Counted from the first letter of the stretch, positions 11,413 through 23,680 are shown. The stretch: 64,000 bases of DNA from Zeus faber (GCA_960531495.1 OY482851.1:8170714-8234713), one strand, 5' to 3'. Notes: generated by a model not told the origin, from the sequence alone. Translations and numbers: made by a program.

Positions 11413-12276
11413 TCAGCAGTTGGTTGAGAGGGACAAAAATGGTTGCATCATTTTAATCCATTTTATAATAAAGTGAGAATGATCCCATATACAGTCATCG
11501 CGCCAGGAAATGTCATTTTCCTCGGTGGAGGTTTCTAAACATACGGGGCAACAGGACCGCACAAGCACAGCTGCCCGGCGCAACTGGGCAACCGTTGCCG
11601 TTGCACCCACTATGCAAAAGCTAAAGCCAACACACACAACCAGAAACAAACCAGGGATGAGCCCTACAAGGAAGAGGATAAATACATACCCAACCCATAG
11701 CCAACCCATACCCAGATACCCCGCAAACTTTTTGTCCGTACCGAACACATCTTTCAAATGACTCCGGGTCAAAAAAATAAAATGTCCCTCCGGCAAAAGA
11801 GCGATTCGTCGACGACTCAGTTACTGCAGGACTCGAATCTCAAACAAAAACAGCGGGAGAGCCGCGAGGGATGGAGGCGTCGCAGGCAGAGGCGATGACG
11901 CATTCCAGTAATTTTCACAGAATCAAATGCTCCTTGAGAGAACTCCGTGGACGACCCCGAGCCGAACCCACTCTTCTGACTCGTTGTATCAACTGAGCTG
12001 AATGACACAACCAGAGACGCCGTTCCACTCGTTGTCGTCGGATCGAACCTCTGTAAGTACGGAGCGTGGGACACGGATGGCGGGATGGACCTGACCCGTT
12101 GAAACTCTGAGACGCTGGCTTACAGACCCGTCCCGCTCTTTATAAATAGTTATGAATTCCTCCACTGTGAACCTTATGGAAAACGCTCGTCCAGGGGGGA
12201 CTTGAACACTTTCCACCCACGGACCAGGAGCCAGGGACATTTCTGCATATAACGCAACCAGCGCAGGGCGGTGCAT
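11413..12276 (-). other. cluster of unexplained minus-strand ORFs, probably not a gene
   Basis: Three ORFs follow one another on the minus strand: 12276-11989 (95 aa), 12074-11817 (85 aa, another frame) and 11796-11413 (127 aa). The first contains FTVEEFITIYKERDGSVSQR and is of ordinary protein-like composition. The last has a hydrophobic core of about 40 residues from GWLWVGYVFILFLVGLIPGL onward, then CCPVC. I recognise no family and found no convincing splice junctions between them. They could be an old exon-like remnant, a decayed element or chance. Confidence 0.2.
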
Positions 12277-13185
12277 TAAGACTCACGTTTTTGAATACAT
12301 TAATAATGACCACCCAAAAAAAACGACAAGGGTGCTATTCATTGTCGAACGGGTGGGAAGACAACAGCACTTCAGAATAAGGTTTTCTATCGGAAAGAGT
12401 AAAAATTGAACACAGGGAGCAGCTCATGAATGTGCAGAAAACCGGAGGTGGAAAGGACGTTACTGTTCAGTACATGTATTCAGTTTGGGGGACTTACTCC
12501 ATTGCATTTCAAAGTAAATATATTTACTATTTATTACGTTTGTTTTTTTTTCCCTATTTTAACCAGGAGTCATGTTTCATTCATCATTCATGTGTATGTC
12601 AGATATAACATCTAAATAATCAAATCAAGTAAAAATAACTAGATCAGCGACTGGAAGTTTAAAACCTGCCGATTTATGGCACCACCGACCCGATTCTTTT
12701 GTAAATTTATATCGGGATTTTTATTTCTATTTATATGCCGAAAAAAGTTAAAGTAGAAACTTGATCAATTATTGTAGGCACTGTTACATCAAGGCACAGA
12801 CTGTGACAAATGATGCGTGGCTTGCGGAGTCAGTTCTGTCAGACAACTTGACGGCGCCACACGCTTCCACGCCCTTATTAGGCCGGCCTGTTCAAGCTGC
12901 CAGTCCCTGCCGCTCCACCTGCTTTGATGCCTGCCTGCGTTGCTGCGTTCCCTCCACCTCCCCGGCATCCACCTGTCGAGCGCTACTCTTCTATCCACTG
13001 GGGGATTCAAGCTCATCACTCCTATATTTCCAGCTGACCGACAGTATGTGTATTACCAATGACCTATGACTAAGCGGGCCTATGTTTGCTGTACCCCATC
13101 CCGCACAAGATCTTTACCATGAATATATATGTGGCTATTTTTATTTTAGGATTTTTACTTTTCAGACTGTTAACCTTTTTTTTGA
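12277..13185. other. non-coding stretch
   Basis: No gene recognised. A C-rich block at 12850-12990 with CTGCC/CCACC content is compatible with a solo-LTR fragment but lacks diagnostic ends. Confidence 0.45.
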
Positions 13186-13250
13186 ATGCTAATTGTCCAA
13201 TACTCACAAAAATTCCTTGTATGTGAAAAAGTACTTTGTGTAAATAACTA
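13186..13250 (+). mobile_element. fragment resembling a LINE 3' tail, copy B
   Basis: TCCAATACTCACAAAAATTC, then CTTGTATGTGAAAAAGTACT, then a T/A-rich end. It aligns with the tails at 9733 and 52520. Immediately followed by the long CA run. Confidence 0.45.
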
Positions 13251-13285
13251 ACACACACGGCTCACACGCTCACACGCTCACACGC

Positions 13286-13287
13286 AT

Positions 13288-13375
<88 letters not shown>
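13286..13375. repeat. CA microsatellite
   Basis: About 45 uninterrupted CA units, preceded by CACACGCT repeats at 13258-13285. Confidence 0.98.
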
Positions 13376-13377
<2 letters not shown>

Positions 13378-15159
13378 TTGGATGTATGTGGGACTGAACT
13401 AGATATAATATTTACTGTATATCTGCATACAGGTCGTTTGTTAGAGTCCCATAAAGGACGAGCACATTGGCCAGCTGTTAGCTTTTCAATAATAAAGCAG
13501 TTTGCTTGAAGAAGAAATAATAGAAATGAACTGCTGATGGTGAATCTGATAATCCTTTAAGTCTAAATAATTCATGTAAGTCACATTAAAATTGCACAAT
13601 AATCCAATGGTCCACAACGGGGGAAACACAAATGTCCCCCTTATGGACACTTATGTCACTCAAGGTCCACCCTCGATATCCATATCCTGCCAAAAAGAAA
13701 ATAAAATAGGGAAGATGACGTTATTAAGTATAAAAGAGTAAATTGGCCTCGAAAGAGACATTTTCACATCGTAGCATCGTCACGCAATGAAAGGGGTTCA
13801 TCGAAAAATCCGAAATACTCCCGATCACAACCTTTAACCGTTGGTTTTAGGATGGGAAAAACTATAGCTTTTTACATATGTTTAAGAATTAAAAAAAAAT
13901 CACCAATAAACCTTCGCTATGGTGCTTCAGCTTTAAACTTCCAGAATTTAGACCAGAATTGAATTGGTTTTCGCCCTTCTTGGATTTCCTGAAAAGCCTC
14001 CCCCCGAAGCAAGGTTATCCCAACGTTTCCCCCCTGTTATCGTGTCGTTATTTGATGTGAATTTGTTTTCCTGGTAAGTTTCTGGATTCCATGCGTTGTG
14101 TTGTGTTGTGTTGTGCTGTGTTGCTTCGTTTCCGAGCTCGAAGACGTTCTTCATTTATGAACGTCAGAAGCCTTGTTTGGAACTCCTCCTCCCCGTATTT
14201 CTCCTCCATGGAAAGTTGGTAATTCGCTTCACATGGAGTTTTTCTTCTGAGAAATCGACAATCTGTGAGTAATATTAGTATAAGAGGAGCGTTGCCACGA
14301 CCGTCCTAAAAGGTAAATCCAAGGCTTCAGTCACAGTGGCTGGAGACATTAGACTGTGGCTCCTTGTGCATAGAAATCTCAGATGATTTGAATTCTCTTT
14401 CAAACAATTACCTTGTGTTTGCCCGAGTAGGTCCAAAGTATTCTGCCAAGACGAATTTTGTAATTGTCGAATATTTTACTACTATTTTACTACTCGTCAT
14501 ACTACATATGCTGTGTTTTGGGAGCAAACTCCCCGAACGGCTGTTTGAAATAGGGTCTCCATTCTGGTTCAAGAGATTGCACAGCGTGGATTAACAGCGT
14601 GAAGCGAAGATTCGGATGAATATGCATCATCAAAAACATTCCCCGTTACATAATGCCTTAATCCCCTTTCATTTTGAGCCACACGTCGCTTTATAGTAAA
14701 ATACAACATTTGGCTTAGCGTTATGCTATTTGAGAGACGTTTGAGAAACAAATAATAATCATTATACCTGCAAAGTCGATTATAGAAACATTCCCGAAAA
14801 CAGCAGAGATGTGAACGGGGCTGAGGAACATCCAGAGGAGGAACCCGTCCAGACAACTGGGATCATCTCTCCCCCTTCTCAGACTGTTCTTTCGGTTATT
14901 AAAAGGTTCTTAATCGTCCGTTCGGTTGTTGGGTGGTGGGCGATGACGTACATTTGGAAATAGGCAGAGCCCTCCATGGTCTTGTTGTGGATGCTATAGA
15001 CAATCATTTAAATGATCCCACACAAGGGCAATTCAGTAGGAATTGCAATGCAGGGTGGGTCTTCATCAATAAAATGGTTCTTAAAAGAACGTTTCATCCA
15101 TCAATCTGAAGAACTCTCTGCTTGTAGCTGGCATCTTTATCTTTCTGTCTGCAGATAAG
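13376..15159. other. non-coding stretch
   Basis: No gene recognised. A short TGTTG pentamer run lies at 14096-14122 and an A-run near 13890-13899. Confidence 0.55.
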
Positions 15160-15330
15160 TGTAATGTCTGTAGATCTCACTGACATAATGAATATTCACT
15201 TAACAGGATGAGCCAACATCGCGTTCGTTCAGCCGTGCATCTTTAATGCTGTTTCACATGTACATTCTCCAACTCTTCCCCATACGTCGTAAGGCATGCG
15301 CACTTCCATGTCGAGATAATGCCGTGAACA
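15160..15330 (-). repeat. 3' LTR of the Ty3/gypsy relic
   Basis: On the plus strand it runs from TGTAATGTCTGTAGATCTC to GCCGTGAACA, so the TG..CA ends are kept. It shares TGACATAATGAATATT, GATGAGCCAACATCG or its GAATGAG variant, and CACTTCCATGTCGAGATAAT with the other LTR. Confidence 0.85.
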
Positions 15331-15369
15331 ACTTCCACCCCTTATATCTCCCCCTCTAAGATGATTATG

Positions 15370-15642
15370 TCAAAGTTCCTCTGAACTCTTACTGCAAACA
15401 ACATTAACCTCACAGTGGACAACGGCTGGCATTGTCCATTGTTTTTGTCCGTCCAACTTTGTGAGCACAGCTGCCCCTGGGCTCAGTGGGGGTGGAATCC
15501 TCACACTGTTCCTGCGGTTGCAGCAGTATGCCGGCTTCTGTTTGGCTGTGGCGTCGGCCCGTTTTATTTCATCCTCCTCGGGCCATTTCGGTTTCAGATT
15601 GTCCTGCGAGGTGGGTAAGGTAGTTTTGAGTTTCCTACCCAT
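15370..15642 (-). pseudogene. Ty3/gypsy pol C-terminal tail
   Basis: 90 aa beginning MGRKLKTTLPTSQDNLKPKW, with RNSVRIPPPLSPGAAVLTKL and DGQKQWTMPAVV. The layout (MGRxLRTTLP..LxPGxxVLxKL) is typical of the pol C-terminus in this group. It lies just before the purine tract and 3' LTR. Confidence 0.8.
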
Positions 15643-15742
15643 CAGCAGTTTGTCTGCACTGGCCCATTATCAGGGATGCCATAACGTGCAAATGAAGCTT
15701 TCACCCCAGCCACTACCTGACTGATAGTAGTTGTTGGCAGAT

Positions 15743-16093
15743 TTAGAATCTCAAAATATCTAGACTTATAGACATTATCAAGTAGTTTCGCTTTTTAAAC
15801 TTGCAAAGGTCTATGGCAACTTTCTGCCAGGGTCTGAATGGCTGCTCACTGGATGGCTCCTGGCTCTGTGTGTTCTTGTTTTCCCGACCGAATGCACACT
15901 GCTGTGCTCTTGTTGTGATGTCTTCTGACATTTCAGGGCACCAAACAGATTGGCTAGCTCTTTCTCTGCACTTAACTAGACCCTGATGCCCGTCATAGAT
16001 TCTCTCTGAAATCATCTCTCTCATATCTGCGGGAATGACAATGTAACTCCCTCTAATGACTAAGCCGGCTATTTCGGATATCACCCCTCTCAC
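15743..16093 (-). pseudogene. Ty3/gypsy integrase remnant
   Basis: An ORF of 116 aa. It contains the H..GH part of the HHCC zinc-binding region (IYDGHQGLVKCRERASQSVW and the C..C of TTRAQQCAFGRE) and the beginning of the catalytic core (PFRPWQKVAIDLCKFKKRNY), where the first catalytic aspartate (D of IDL) is visible. It ends early, before the rest of the DDE core. Confidence 0.85.
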
Positions 16094-16517
16094 CTGGTAG
16101 AAGTCCCCTTCTCTGTATACTCAGGCCACCCATGCCCGATGAAGCCCAAGACTGTCTGGAGCTGCAGATCGTTTTCTGTGTTTTGTTTTCTTTCCTCCAT
16201 CCTCTGGGTAGCGGCTGGCACACGGCATGCGTCAGCACCAAAATGTGCTGCCCCATCATCATGGGAAGCTCCGTCTCCATAGCACTGTTCTGGGCCTCTG
16301 GAGAGAGAATCAGCCACGACGTTTTGCCTGTTGCGCATTCAGTTATGGTGTTGAAATGCATGATCCTCATCAACAACCTCTGGCATTTGATGGGTACATT
16401 GTCCAAGTCGCTGCTGTTTATGAGGTGTACCAGAGGTTTATGATGGGTGATCAGCCTGAGGTTATCAAACCCAAACAGGTACTTCTGGAACCCTTCGCAG
16501 GCCCATACACCGGCCAC
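16090..16517 (-). pseudogene. Ty3/gypsy RNase H remnant
   Basis: Blocks FQKYLFGFDNLRLITHHKPL, LINSSDLDNVPIKCQRLLMR, then in another frame VVADSLSRGPE. The usual TDHKPL motif reads THHKPL, losing a conserved aspartate. The frame break lies near the TGKTS/RNRQNVV overlap (about 16330). Confidence 0.85.
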
Positions 16518-16559
16518 GCACTCCTTTGATTTGGGCTTACCTCGTCTCTGCGCCGCTCA

Positions 16560-17310
16560 GTCATCTGGAGCAGGCCACAGGCTCCCGGTGGTCCTCATGC
16601 TGCCGGAGCAGGACGCCTCCCAGCCCATAGCTGCTGGTTTCTGCCGTTTGACGCTGTATGTTGTGCAGGCCCCCATAACCACTCTGCCTTTGCCTTCAGC
16701 AGCTCATGAAGTGCTGACCCACAGTGGAAAGCTCCGGAATATACTTTGCCAGATAATTCATCATCCAGAGGAACCTCTTGAGTTCCATCGCATCGCGGGG
16801 CTGGGGAAAGTTCTCTATTCCGTCCACTTTGTCGTGGTCGGGCTGATGCCTGTCTGATCAATGATGTGAACCAGGAAGCGTAAGTGTTTCTGTTTGAACG
16901 TGCACTTAGCTCGTGCACCTCTGCTCGGCACCGGTCATTGATTTAGTCAGTTTCTCCATGTATGAGTTCATCATCCATGTAGACCTCTGTACCCTCAAGT
17001 CCTGTCAAGGTTTCTGCCATTTTCCTTTGGAAAATTTCGGCAGTGCTCTTTATCCCAAAGGCAGATGGTGGAAGACGTACCACACAAACGGGGGGGAAAA
17101 AGTAGTGAACCTCCTGCTGTCCTCATGCAGAGGGATCTGATAGAACCTGCTTGCTGCATCCAATGATGTGAACGCCTTTGACCTGGGGAGCCTTGGCATT
17201 GTTTCCTCCATAGTGGGCAGTACGTAGTTTTCACGTTTCACCACTCGGTCCAGCCTCCTGAGGTCTGCGGAGCAAGGAATCTCCCCCTTGTTGGATTTGA
17301 GCACTGCCAC
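16560..17310 (-). pseudogene. Ty3/gypsy reverse transcriptase remnant
   Basis: From 17310 down: VLKSNKGE, DLRRLDRVVKRENYVLPT, FTSLDAASRFYQIPLHED, then FGIKSTAEIFQRKM and the catalytic box YMDD at 16981-16970 (EVYMDDELIHG). Further on are FLVHIIDQTGI and MELKRFLWMMNYLAKYIPEL. The LDA and YMDD aspartate positions are kept, but frameshifts and stops separate the blocks and the N-terminal fingers are deleted. Confidence 0.85.
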
Positions 17311-17403
17311 AATGGCGGCGCACCATTCTGTTAGCTGAGTAACCTATGGTCGCTTCCCATTGCCTAAATCAGCAAACTCACTTGAGTCTCCCCGTCATAT
17401 GCA

Positions 17404-17508
17404 TCAAGCTTTGTAGCCAACCTGAAGCGCGAAAACCTCTTGTTTCCACTCCGGCCACTCCGCGGGGCAGTCAAACTTGAATTCAGCCGGTGGGTTAAAC
17501 TCCAGCAT
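17404..17508 (-). pseudogene. Ty3/gypsy gag, N-terminal stub
   Basis: An ATG at 17508 opens about 34 codons starting MLEFNPPAEFKFDCPAEWPE and ending at a TGA. The FNPP..F.F..PAEWPEWK pattern is the start of gag in K02A2.6-type elements. The remainder of gag, the protease and the first part of reverse transcriptase are missing, so an internal deletion has brought gag close to pol. Confidence 0.65.
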
Positions 17509-17548
17509 GGACATTCACTGCACGGATACACAGACTACCCCGGCACCA

Positions 17549-17729
17549 TGTAATGTCTGTTGATGTCGAGTTTACTGACATAATGAATATTTAACACTTA
17601 ACAGAATGAGCCAACATCGCAAATTCGTTCATCCTTTTATCTTTACTGCTCACCACATGTAAATTCTCCAATTCTTCCGCATACGTCATTAGACATGTAC
17701 ACTTCCATGTCAAGATAATATTGAATTTT
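17549..17729 (-). repeat. 5' LTR of the Ty3/gypsy relic
   Basis: Plus strand from TGTAATGTCTGTTGATG. It aligns to the 15160 copy up to GATAAT (17715-17719) and less clearly after that. The primer-binding site abuts it at 17548. Confidence 0.85.
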
Positions 17730-20700
17730 GAAAACTGATGTTTCTTCACTTGCCTCAAATTGCACATGATGGTCAAGTGAAGAAGAAAATCAACAGGAGC
17801 ATAGTGGATACACGGCACGTTCACTGACAAAGATGTGTCAATCATAAATTATGTTTATGAGCCAAGACACTCAGGAAGTTCCAAAATTCTTCAAAATCCT
17901 CCAAATCCAGTTCTAAAAATCACCTCCAAAACCTGAAGATATGGACATCTTTCCACTGAATTTCCTAAGCACTTGACTGTATTGTTAAATGTCTTTACAG
18001 TAAGTTCGTAGGATTTTTGCTTGACAAACTTCAAATTACACACCCAGGAACCCTAATCCTCCAGAACCTCAGGTCCAAATATGAGCACCCAGAAACACAA
18101 ACAGAGAGTTTGCAAAGCCTCCGTATTATTTTAGGATTAAGTTTGGTTTCTGGTGGAAAACAACGACTTAAAGCAAGGGCTGGTGGCTATATTGACTGGC
18201 AGGATGGAGGACAAATATTCTATATCCAGTGATTAGTTTCGGTCCAACTCCAATTTTTAAAAGCTCTTATTTTTTGGGATTCGGCTGTTTACCAGTGACT
18301 CTGCTAAAAGACGAGTTCAAATTTTCCGACTCTTTTCATTCGTTTGATTCAGTTCGATTCAGTTCGATTCAGTTTGTTTGGTTCTTTCGGCTCCGAGTTG
18401 TGAACGGAATTCTCACAAGAATCAATTAATTTTGTCAAAATTATTTCTTTAGGAAGGATGCAAAGTGTGAATCAATCACGTTCAATATGAATTATGCCAA
18501 ATGACTTCACCCTTACCGCCTTTTTCCACATTCCTTTAATTAAATAGTTATTATTTTCTTCAGTTACTGAGTTGCAAAAAGGGATGACTCTTTTGGGATT
18601 CTCGATAGAAGATTCTCAATTCACGATAAAGGGCTTGTTCACTACGAACGCATCGTTTGCGAGTCGTGCATCAGTACTGTACACCTCTGCGGGGTCAGAG
18701 AGTGGGCCTTTGACCCAGTGACTGGGTTCCTTCCTCTAGAAGAAATGCTGCCCTCACGTCGCTTGGAACCCAGGATGATCAGCCTCTCAGCTCTCTACAG
18801 TCAACAAAAACCTATCAAAAAACAACAGGAAAAAAAATAAATAAATAAAAAAATCACTTTAAATTTTTCTCCAGGCGGCAATAAATCATCGCCGGGTCGA
18901 AGCGACGTCGCCACTGAAATACACTTCACCAGCTCATTCCGATGAACAGCTCCTGGGATTATCACCTTCATGCGAAGAGGTTGACACAAAAACAATTCAC
19001 TTTTCAGGTGGCGATAGAAACCCATTTCACGACCATCAAACAAAAAAACAAAGAGGCGTCACGGCACAGGACACCCACTGTGCTGCCTTTACCTGTCGTT
19101 GGGATCAACCCATTGTTCCCCCCGGGATCAGCGACATTAATCATGTGCAAAACAAATGAACTCCAGCCCTAATAACCGAGCCACATTGGATCAGTCTCAT
19201 GACTGCGCCAATAACATGGAACTAAAGCAAGCCCTGGGTTTTTGCCTGGCGGGGATACGCGGAGCGGAGAAGGACTTTAATCCGGATTCCATAAATGTGG
19301 CTGTCGGTGCGTCTTGCCCGTCTCCACAAAGCGTGGAGCCGTTCAACCACCAGAGGACGTTTGGGGGGATTCATTGCCGAATTGTTTGACACGGTGTTGG
19401 TGCAGCCCGAGCGTCGGGGGGTTTGATCCGCTTCCTGGAGCCCGAAACCGACTGAACCGAAACCAAACACGACTCGCACACGACTCGGGTGACGACCTTA
19501 CTCGAACGGCGGCGACGGAAAACATAGAGGGGAACATACGGCGTTAATTCACTCCGAAAAGCCATTCTCCTCGAGGGGTTACAGATAATTTGTACCGGCG
19601 TGTGTCAGCTGGTTGACCTGGCAAGAACACTGCAAACAAAACAAGATGTTAATTGTTCACGAAATATGATAATAAAATCGTTGAATGACACAAGGTGCTG
19701 GGTTCGGGGCTGTATTGCACAAAAATAATGTTTCCGAAGAAAAATACGTTTTAATATAAAAAGGAGAAATTGTCCATGGAGTTGGGCTATGAAATGGTCA
19801 TTTATTTCATTTATTTTTGTATAATTTCTTAATTTTTTTCATCAAAAATAGTCCAATATTTGACTTTGTATTGATGGAGCTTACATTACACGAAGTGGCT
19901 TAAAATTTTTTGAAGCGGAATGTCGTGCTCTTCGCTCCATGCTTCCTCGTACGAGACTTACGATGCCGTCTGAGCATCTCTCCGCAGACAGACAGAATAA
20001 GTCGGGGCCTCCGCGGCAGTTTGTGCTGATGTTGGCACAAGGCGCTTCTAAAAGCACCGGCTCTGCAGGAAAGACAAATATTTGAATGACGATCGCTCCT
20101 CTCCGGCTTTATTGCTCGGAAGGGCTGGATTTTGCAGAAGGGCTGACGGGCACAGCGGGAGGAGAAACGACACGGCAGCAACACGCCTCGTTCCCCTGCA
20201 GACGTTGTAGAACATGTAGAAATGTGTATAAAAAAAGCACAAAGCCTTATTGTTGCAGGTGGTGATGTGCGACTCGCAAACGACTTGAGGGTCACCCTGG
20301 CAAAAGAGTTAATATTCAACTGAAAAGAATAACCGAGGACTAAATTGAAGTCCAAGGCATTATTTATATTGAATGTGATAGTGAATAATTCCCACGTTAA
20401 CATTCCACCCGAGATAAATCATTTTGTCAGAAGTAAATTACATTCTGTGATTCACACTGCGCATTTGTGTGCCAAAATATCGATTTTTTTTTTTTTTGCG
20501 AGACCAAAAACATTCTGGGATCCACAGTGTGCCTCCCTGTGTGAGGGGGGGAGGCAGGAAAACGGAACTTATCTTTTTATTACCGAGCGACTCGTCAAGA
20601 ACCGAATCGGAAAAACAGGAGGCGAACCTTCCATCGCTGCGACACTGGAGTCATCAAGTTTTTGCTGCCTGTATTTACTGTAGTGCACGCCACCATCTAC

Positions 20701-21485
20701 ATTCCCGGAGAAAACGCTCGACAGTGCAAATGTAGGAATATCACTAGTGACAGCGGACAGACGGCTCCTGTTACAGGCCTGTCGCTGGATGGGACACTTC
20801 CAAAAATGCGATATGCTGATAAATCGCGGGGTCGCCGAACCTACAACCTCGGAAGCTCCTGCCGGCAGCGATCCCACTCCCACGGCGCTGGTTCACCTCC
20901 TGCTAGCGCCACCGCACCAAACCTCATCACACATCAGCCTCTTATCCCTCCCCCGCCCGCCCTGCACCTCGCCCGGCCACATTGAACTCTCAAATTATAG
21001 GCGGGGGTCGTCTGACCTTCCCGGCTGCAGGGCACAGGCCGTCTCGGCAGGTAGGGCCCCACGTCGTCAGCGGATTAACGCGGGTGTCCGGCCACCTCTG
21101 GAGGGTTTTGTACTGCTACACTGTGAGTTCTAGATTTAAGAAACGTCTGTACACGTGTAACCTTTGTGTCAGATTGGAACTGTCGTTGACGTTCCTGCCA
21201 GTCGGCGTTTCCACAGCGACCGGCCGCGGCTCACTGCACTCCCACAGTGAAAAGTGTTGAACTGGGGATGGTGCAGTCTGGAGTTAGGGAGAGGGTGCCG
21301 TGGAGGAGATAGGGTTTTATTTATATGTTTTTTCATAGCATGTGATGAAAACAGCCGAGATAGAGAGTTTAAAATTTTATTTGCCAATATTGTGTTTACC
21401 ATTTACATTTTCGGGTTTATTTTTCTATTGATTTTGGCTAATTATTTTTGGGCTTATATTAGATAAATAAAGGTGAAAAAATTAT
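17730..21485. other. non-coding stretch
   Basis: No gene recognised. A 167-aa minus-strand ORF (20403-19900) and a 128-aa plus ORF (20747-21133) have no domain, no splice context and unremarkable composition. The segment 20760-21080 is relatively GC-rich with several CpGs, and 18330-18372 carries a GATTCAGTTC short repeat. Confidence 0.55.
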
Positions 21486-21486
21486 T

Positions 21487-21488
<2 letters not shown>

Positions 21489-21569
<81 letters not shown>
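21489..21569. repeat. CA microsatellite
   Basis: About 40 uninterrupted CA units. Confidence 0.98.
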
Positions 21570-21570
<1 letters not shown>

Positions 21571-22329
21571 ATATATATAGAATCCTTAGAGCCTTAGTTT
21601 AGCAGGGATGCTTTATAAACCCTGTGGCTTTTATTTTGTAATACCAAGAGGAGCCAGGAAGGTATAAAATGGGGACGTCTTAGTCTTGGCCTTCCTTTTG
21701 GGTTCAAGCCTGTAATAATGTAATCCCTAAAGGATTACCACTTCAAAATTAGTTTTGGTAGTGTATGTTTGCTGACATGGGATGTTGTTGTCCGGTACCG
21801 CGCAACTTTTCTGACCAAATCCCCTTTTCAAACCCGATGATGTCTGAGCTCTCCCATTTTCCGACATATTATGGGTTGCAAAACCCAGAAGCAGTTTATC
21901 TGAAGGCCATGCGGCGGGATCCGACTGATAGGTGCATTTTCAGCTGAGCTGCGGAGCCGATTTTTAGGCACTAAGGCGGATCTCATCCAGATTCTTGTCC
22001 AGCAACAAAACAATCAATAAGTACACAAAACAACCTGGACAACAGCTCAGCAGGGATGGCAAGAAGTAGTGGGTCGATGAAAATAAGGACAAGAAGAAGT
22101 CAATTCCATGTGATGTCATTCATCATGTTCAGAAAAGCAAATCAATGATGGCTACAGTCGGGACGGCACGACACAGCAGCAGGGGACGGTGGAGGAATCC
22201 CAGGGGCTGGGGAGCAACATGGAAGGGGATTTTGGAGAGTGGTCCCTGAGGTGGGAGCCACCCTGGGGGGACTGGGACGCACAACATTCACACCGTCCAG
22301 ACTGATGAAAACAAACTACCATACCAGTG

Positions 22330-22337
<8 letters not shown>
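21570..22337. other. non-coding stretch, no feature seen
   Basis: No coding or RNA gene recognised. Confidence 0.55.

Positions 22338-22384
<47 letters not shown>
22338..22384. repeat. TA microsatellite
   Basis: About 23 TA units. Confidence 0.97.
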
Positions 22385-22387
<3 letters not shown>

Positions 22388-22918
22388 TACTATACACTAT
22401 ATATTCCACTATATCATAGAGGTGTGGACATTTCTAGATTTTAAGATGCAGGGTGATGACGATCCTTTGTGATCCTACGGGCTCAGCTACTACACCTCCT
22501 AGTGTATAGGTACTGCAGGGAGGGGAGGGTAGTTCAAGTGGTACGTTCGGCTGAACGCACCACCCTCTGCACATTGCTTTGTGTCAAGTGTGACATTCAA
22601 GAAAGATCATTGTGCTCGGGAAATTCCAGGGACATTCAACATTGTGTGCACCCGCACAATAAGCACAGAGACTGGCTAAGGGACTAAATAACATAACCTT
22701 GGTTACATATGGTTAAATGGAAAGTACAGAGCAGTTAGAACACAAAAAAGGAAATGGGGGTGGTATGATGATCCATCTTTACCAAAGAATTACATCGGTG
22801 CCCATAATGAAAATTGTGAATGGAATACACTGAGATGCAATCGAGATGCATCGAGAATTGTTGACAGGTGAATCATAATCAAATCGAATCGTGAGGCCGG
22901 TGATGAGTCACACCTCTA

Positions 22919-22949
<31 letters not shown>

Positions 22950-23241
22950 AACCATATATACTACTATACCTCTCAAAATATATTTATATGTATCGTAGCA
23001 GATCCGCCTGCCAGATGCCACCCGAGTGGCACTTTTAGGGCCCTCAGGCACAGAGACAAACACGATGGGTTAGAATCATGCCAGTTTATTGTAGCGAGTG
23101 GGCAAGGTGGAACAAGCCCGGAGAAGGCTCCTCCCGTGTGTGACTGTGGGGATAGGGTTTTACCTGTTGCCCGTTGATTAATCTAACGAGCAACAGGGGA
23201 ACCAAGAGAGGTGTGGCTTCTTAAACCACACCACCCCCACA

Positions 23242-23243
<2 letters not shown>
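22385..23243. other. non-coding stretch with dispersed-repeat-like segments
   Basis: Includes ATCGAGATGCATCGAGAATT followed by AATCGAATCGTGA (22840-22895), a common hAT/MITE-like teleost signature. It also has a TA run at 22923-22946 and an unidentified segment 22995-23240 (GCAGATCCGCCTGCCAGATG onward) that reads like an interspersed repeat. Confidence 0.4.

Positions 23244-23329
<86 letters not shown>
23244..23329. repeat. compound TA then GA microsatellite
   Basis: TA run 23244-23290 passing directly into a GA run ending 23329. Confidence 0.97.
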
Positions 23330-23333
<4 letters not shown>

Positions 23334-23680
23334 ATTCTAGGGCCACTTCCCTGACGTATAAAATTTAACCCACATTTCTTACCTCTGATCTCTGCTTGGG
23401 CTGTGTTGTTTGGCTGGTATGCTGAAAGGCTCGAGGCGAGGATGCTTCAGGATAACACAGCCCTGTGCTAAACTGCAGCGGTGACATTTATGGGATGTTT
23501 AAAGAGCATTTCCTGAACCGCTCAGCCCCGTGTACACCCAGGAGTCCAGCTGTCAGCGGCGCTCGCAGAACACAACAATCTGCCTTAAGAAAAAACACTC
23601 AAAGGGTGACAACCAGAAAATTTTGACATGACAAAAGAAAACAAAAAAATGAATACAGGAATATAATCAATTGTCCTATT

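Larger units (their letters stand above)
15160..17729 (-). mobile_element. decayed Ty3/gypsy LTR retrotransposon with two LTRs
   Basis: Orientation is minus. The left copy (15160-15330) is the 3' LTR and the right copy (17549 to about 17729) the 5' LTR. Both begin TGTAATGTCTG on the plus strand and share about 160 bp at moderate identity. Directly inside the 5' LTR the minus strand reads TGGTGCCGGGG, a tRNA primer-binding site. A purine tract (AGAGGGGGAGA and GGGGTGGAAG) precedes the 3' LTR. The internal part is only about 2.2 kb: a gag start, then the middle of reverse transcriptase, RNase H and integrase, broken by stops and frameshifts. I saw no clear target-site duplication. Similar in composition to K02A2.6-like vertebrate gypsy elements. 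Confidence 0.88.

Noticed and set aside
15160..17729. intact, active retrotransposon
   Set aside because: Gag, protease and the start of reverse transcriptase are deleted, frames are broken and LTRs have diverged, so it is a relic.
19900..20403. 167-residue minus-strand ORF
   Set aside because: No recognisable domain, no splice signals or neighbouring exons, and composition consistent with chance.
20747..21133. 128-residue plus-strand ORF in a GC-rich stretch
   Set aside because: Proline/serine-rich by base composition; no homology recognised.
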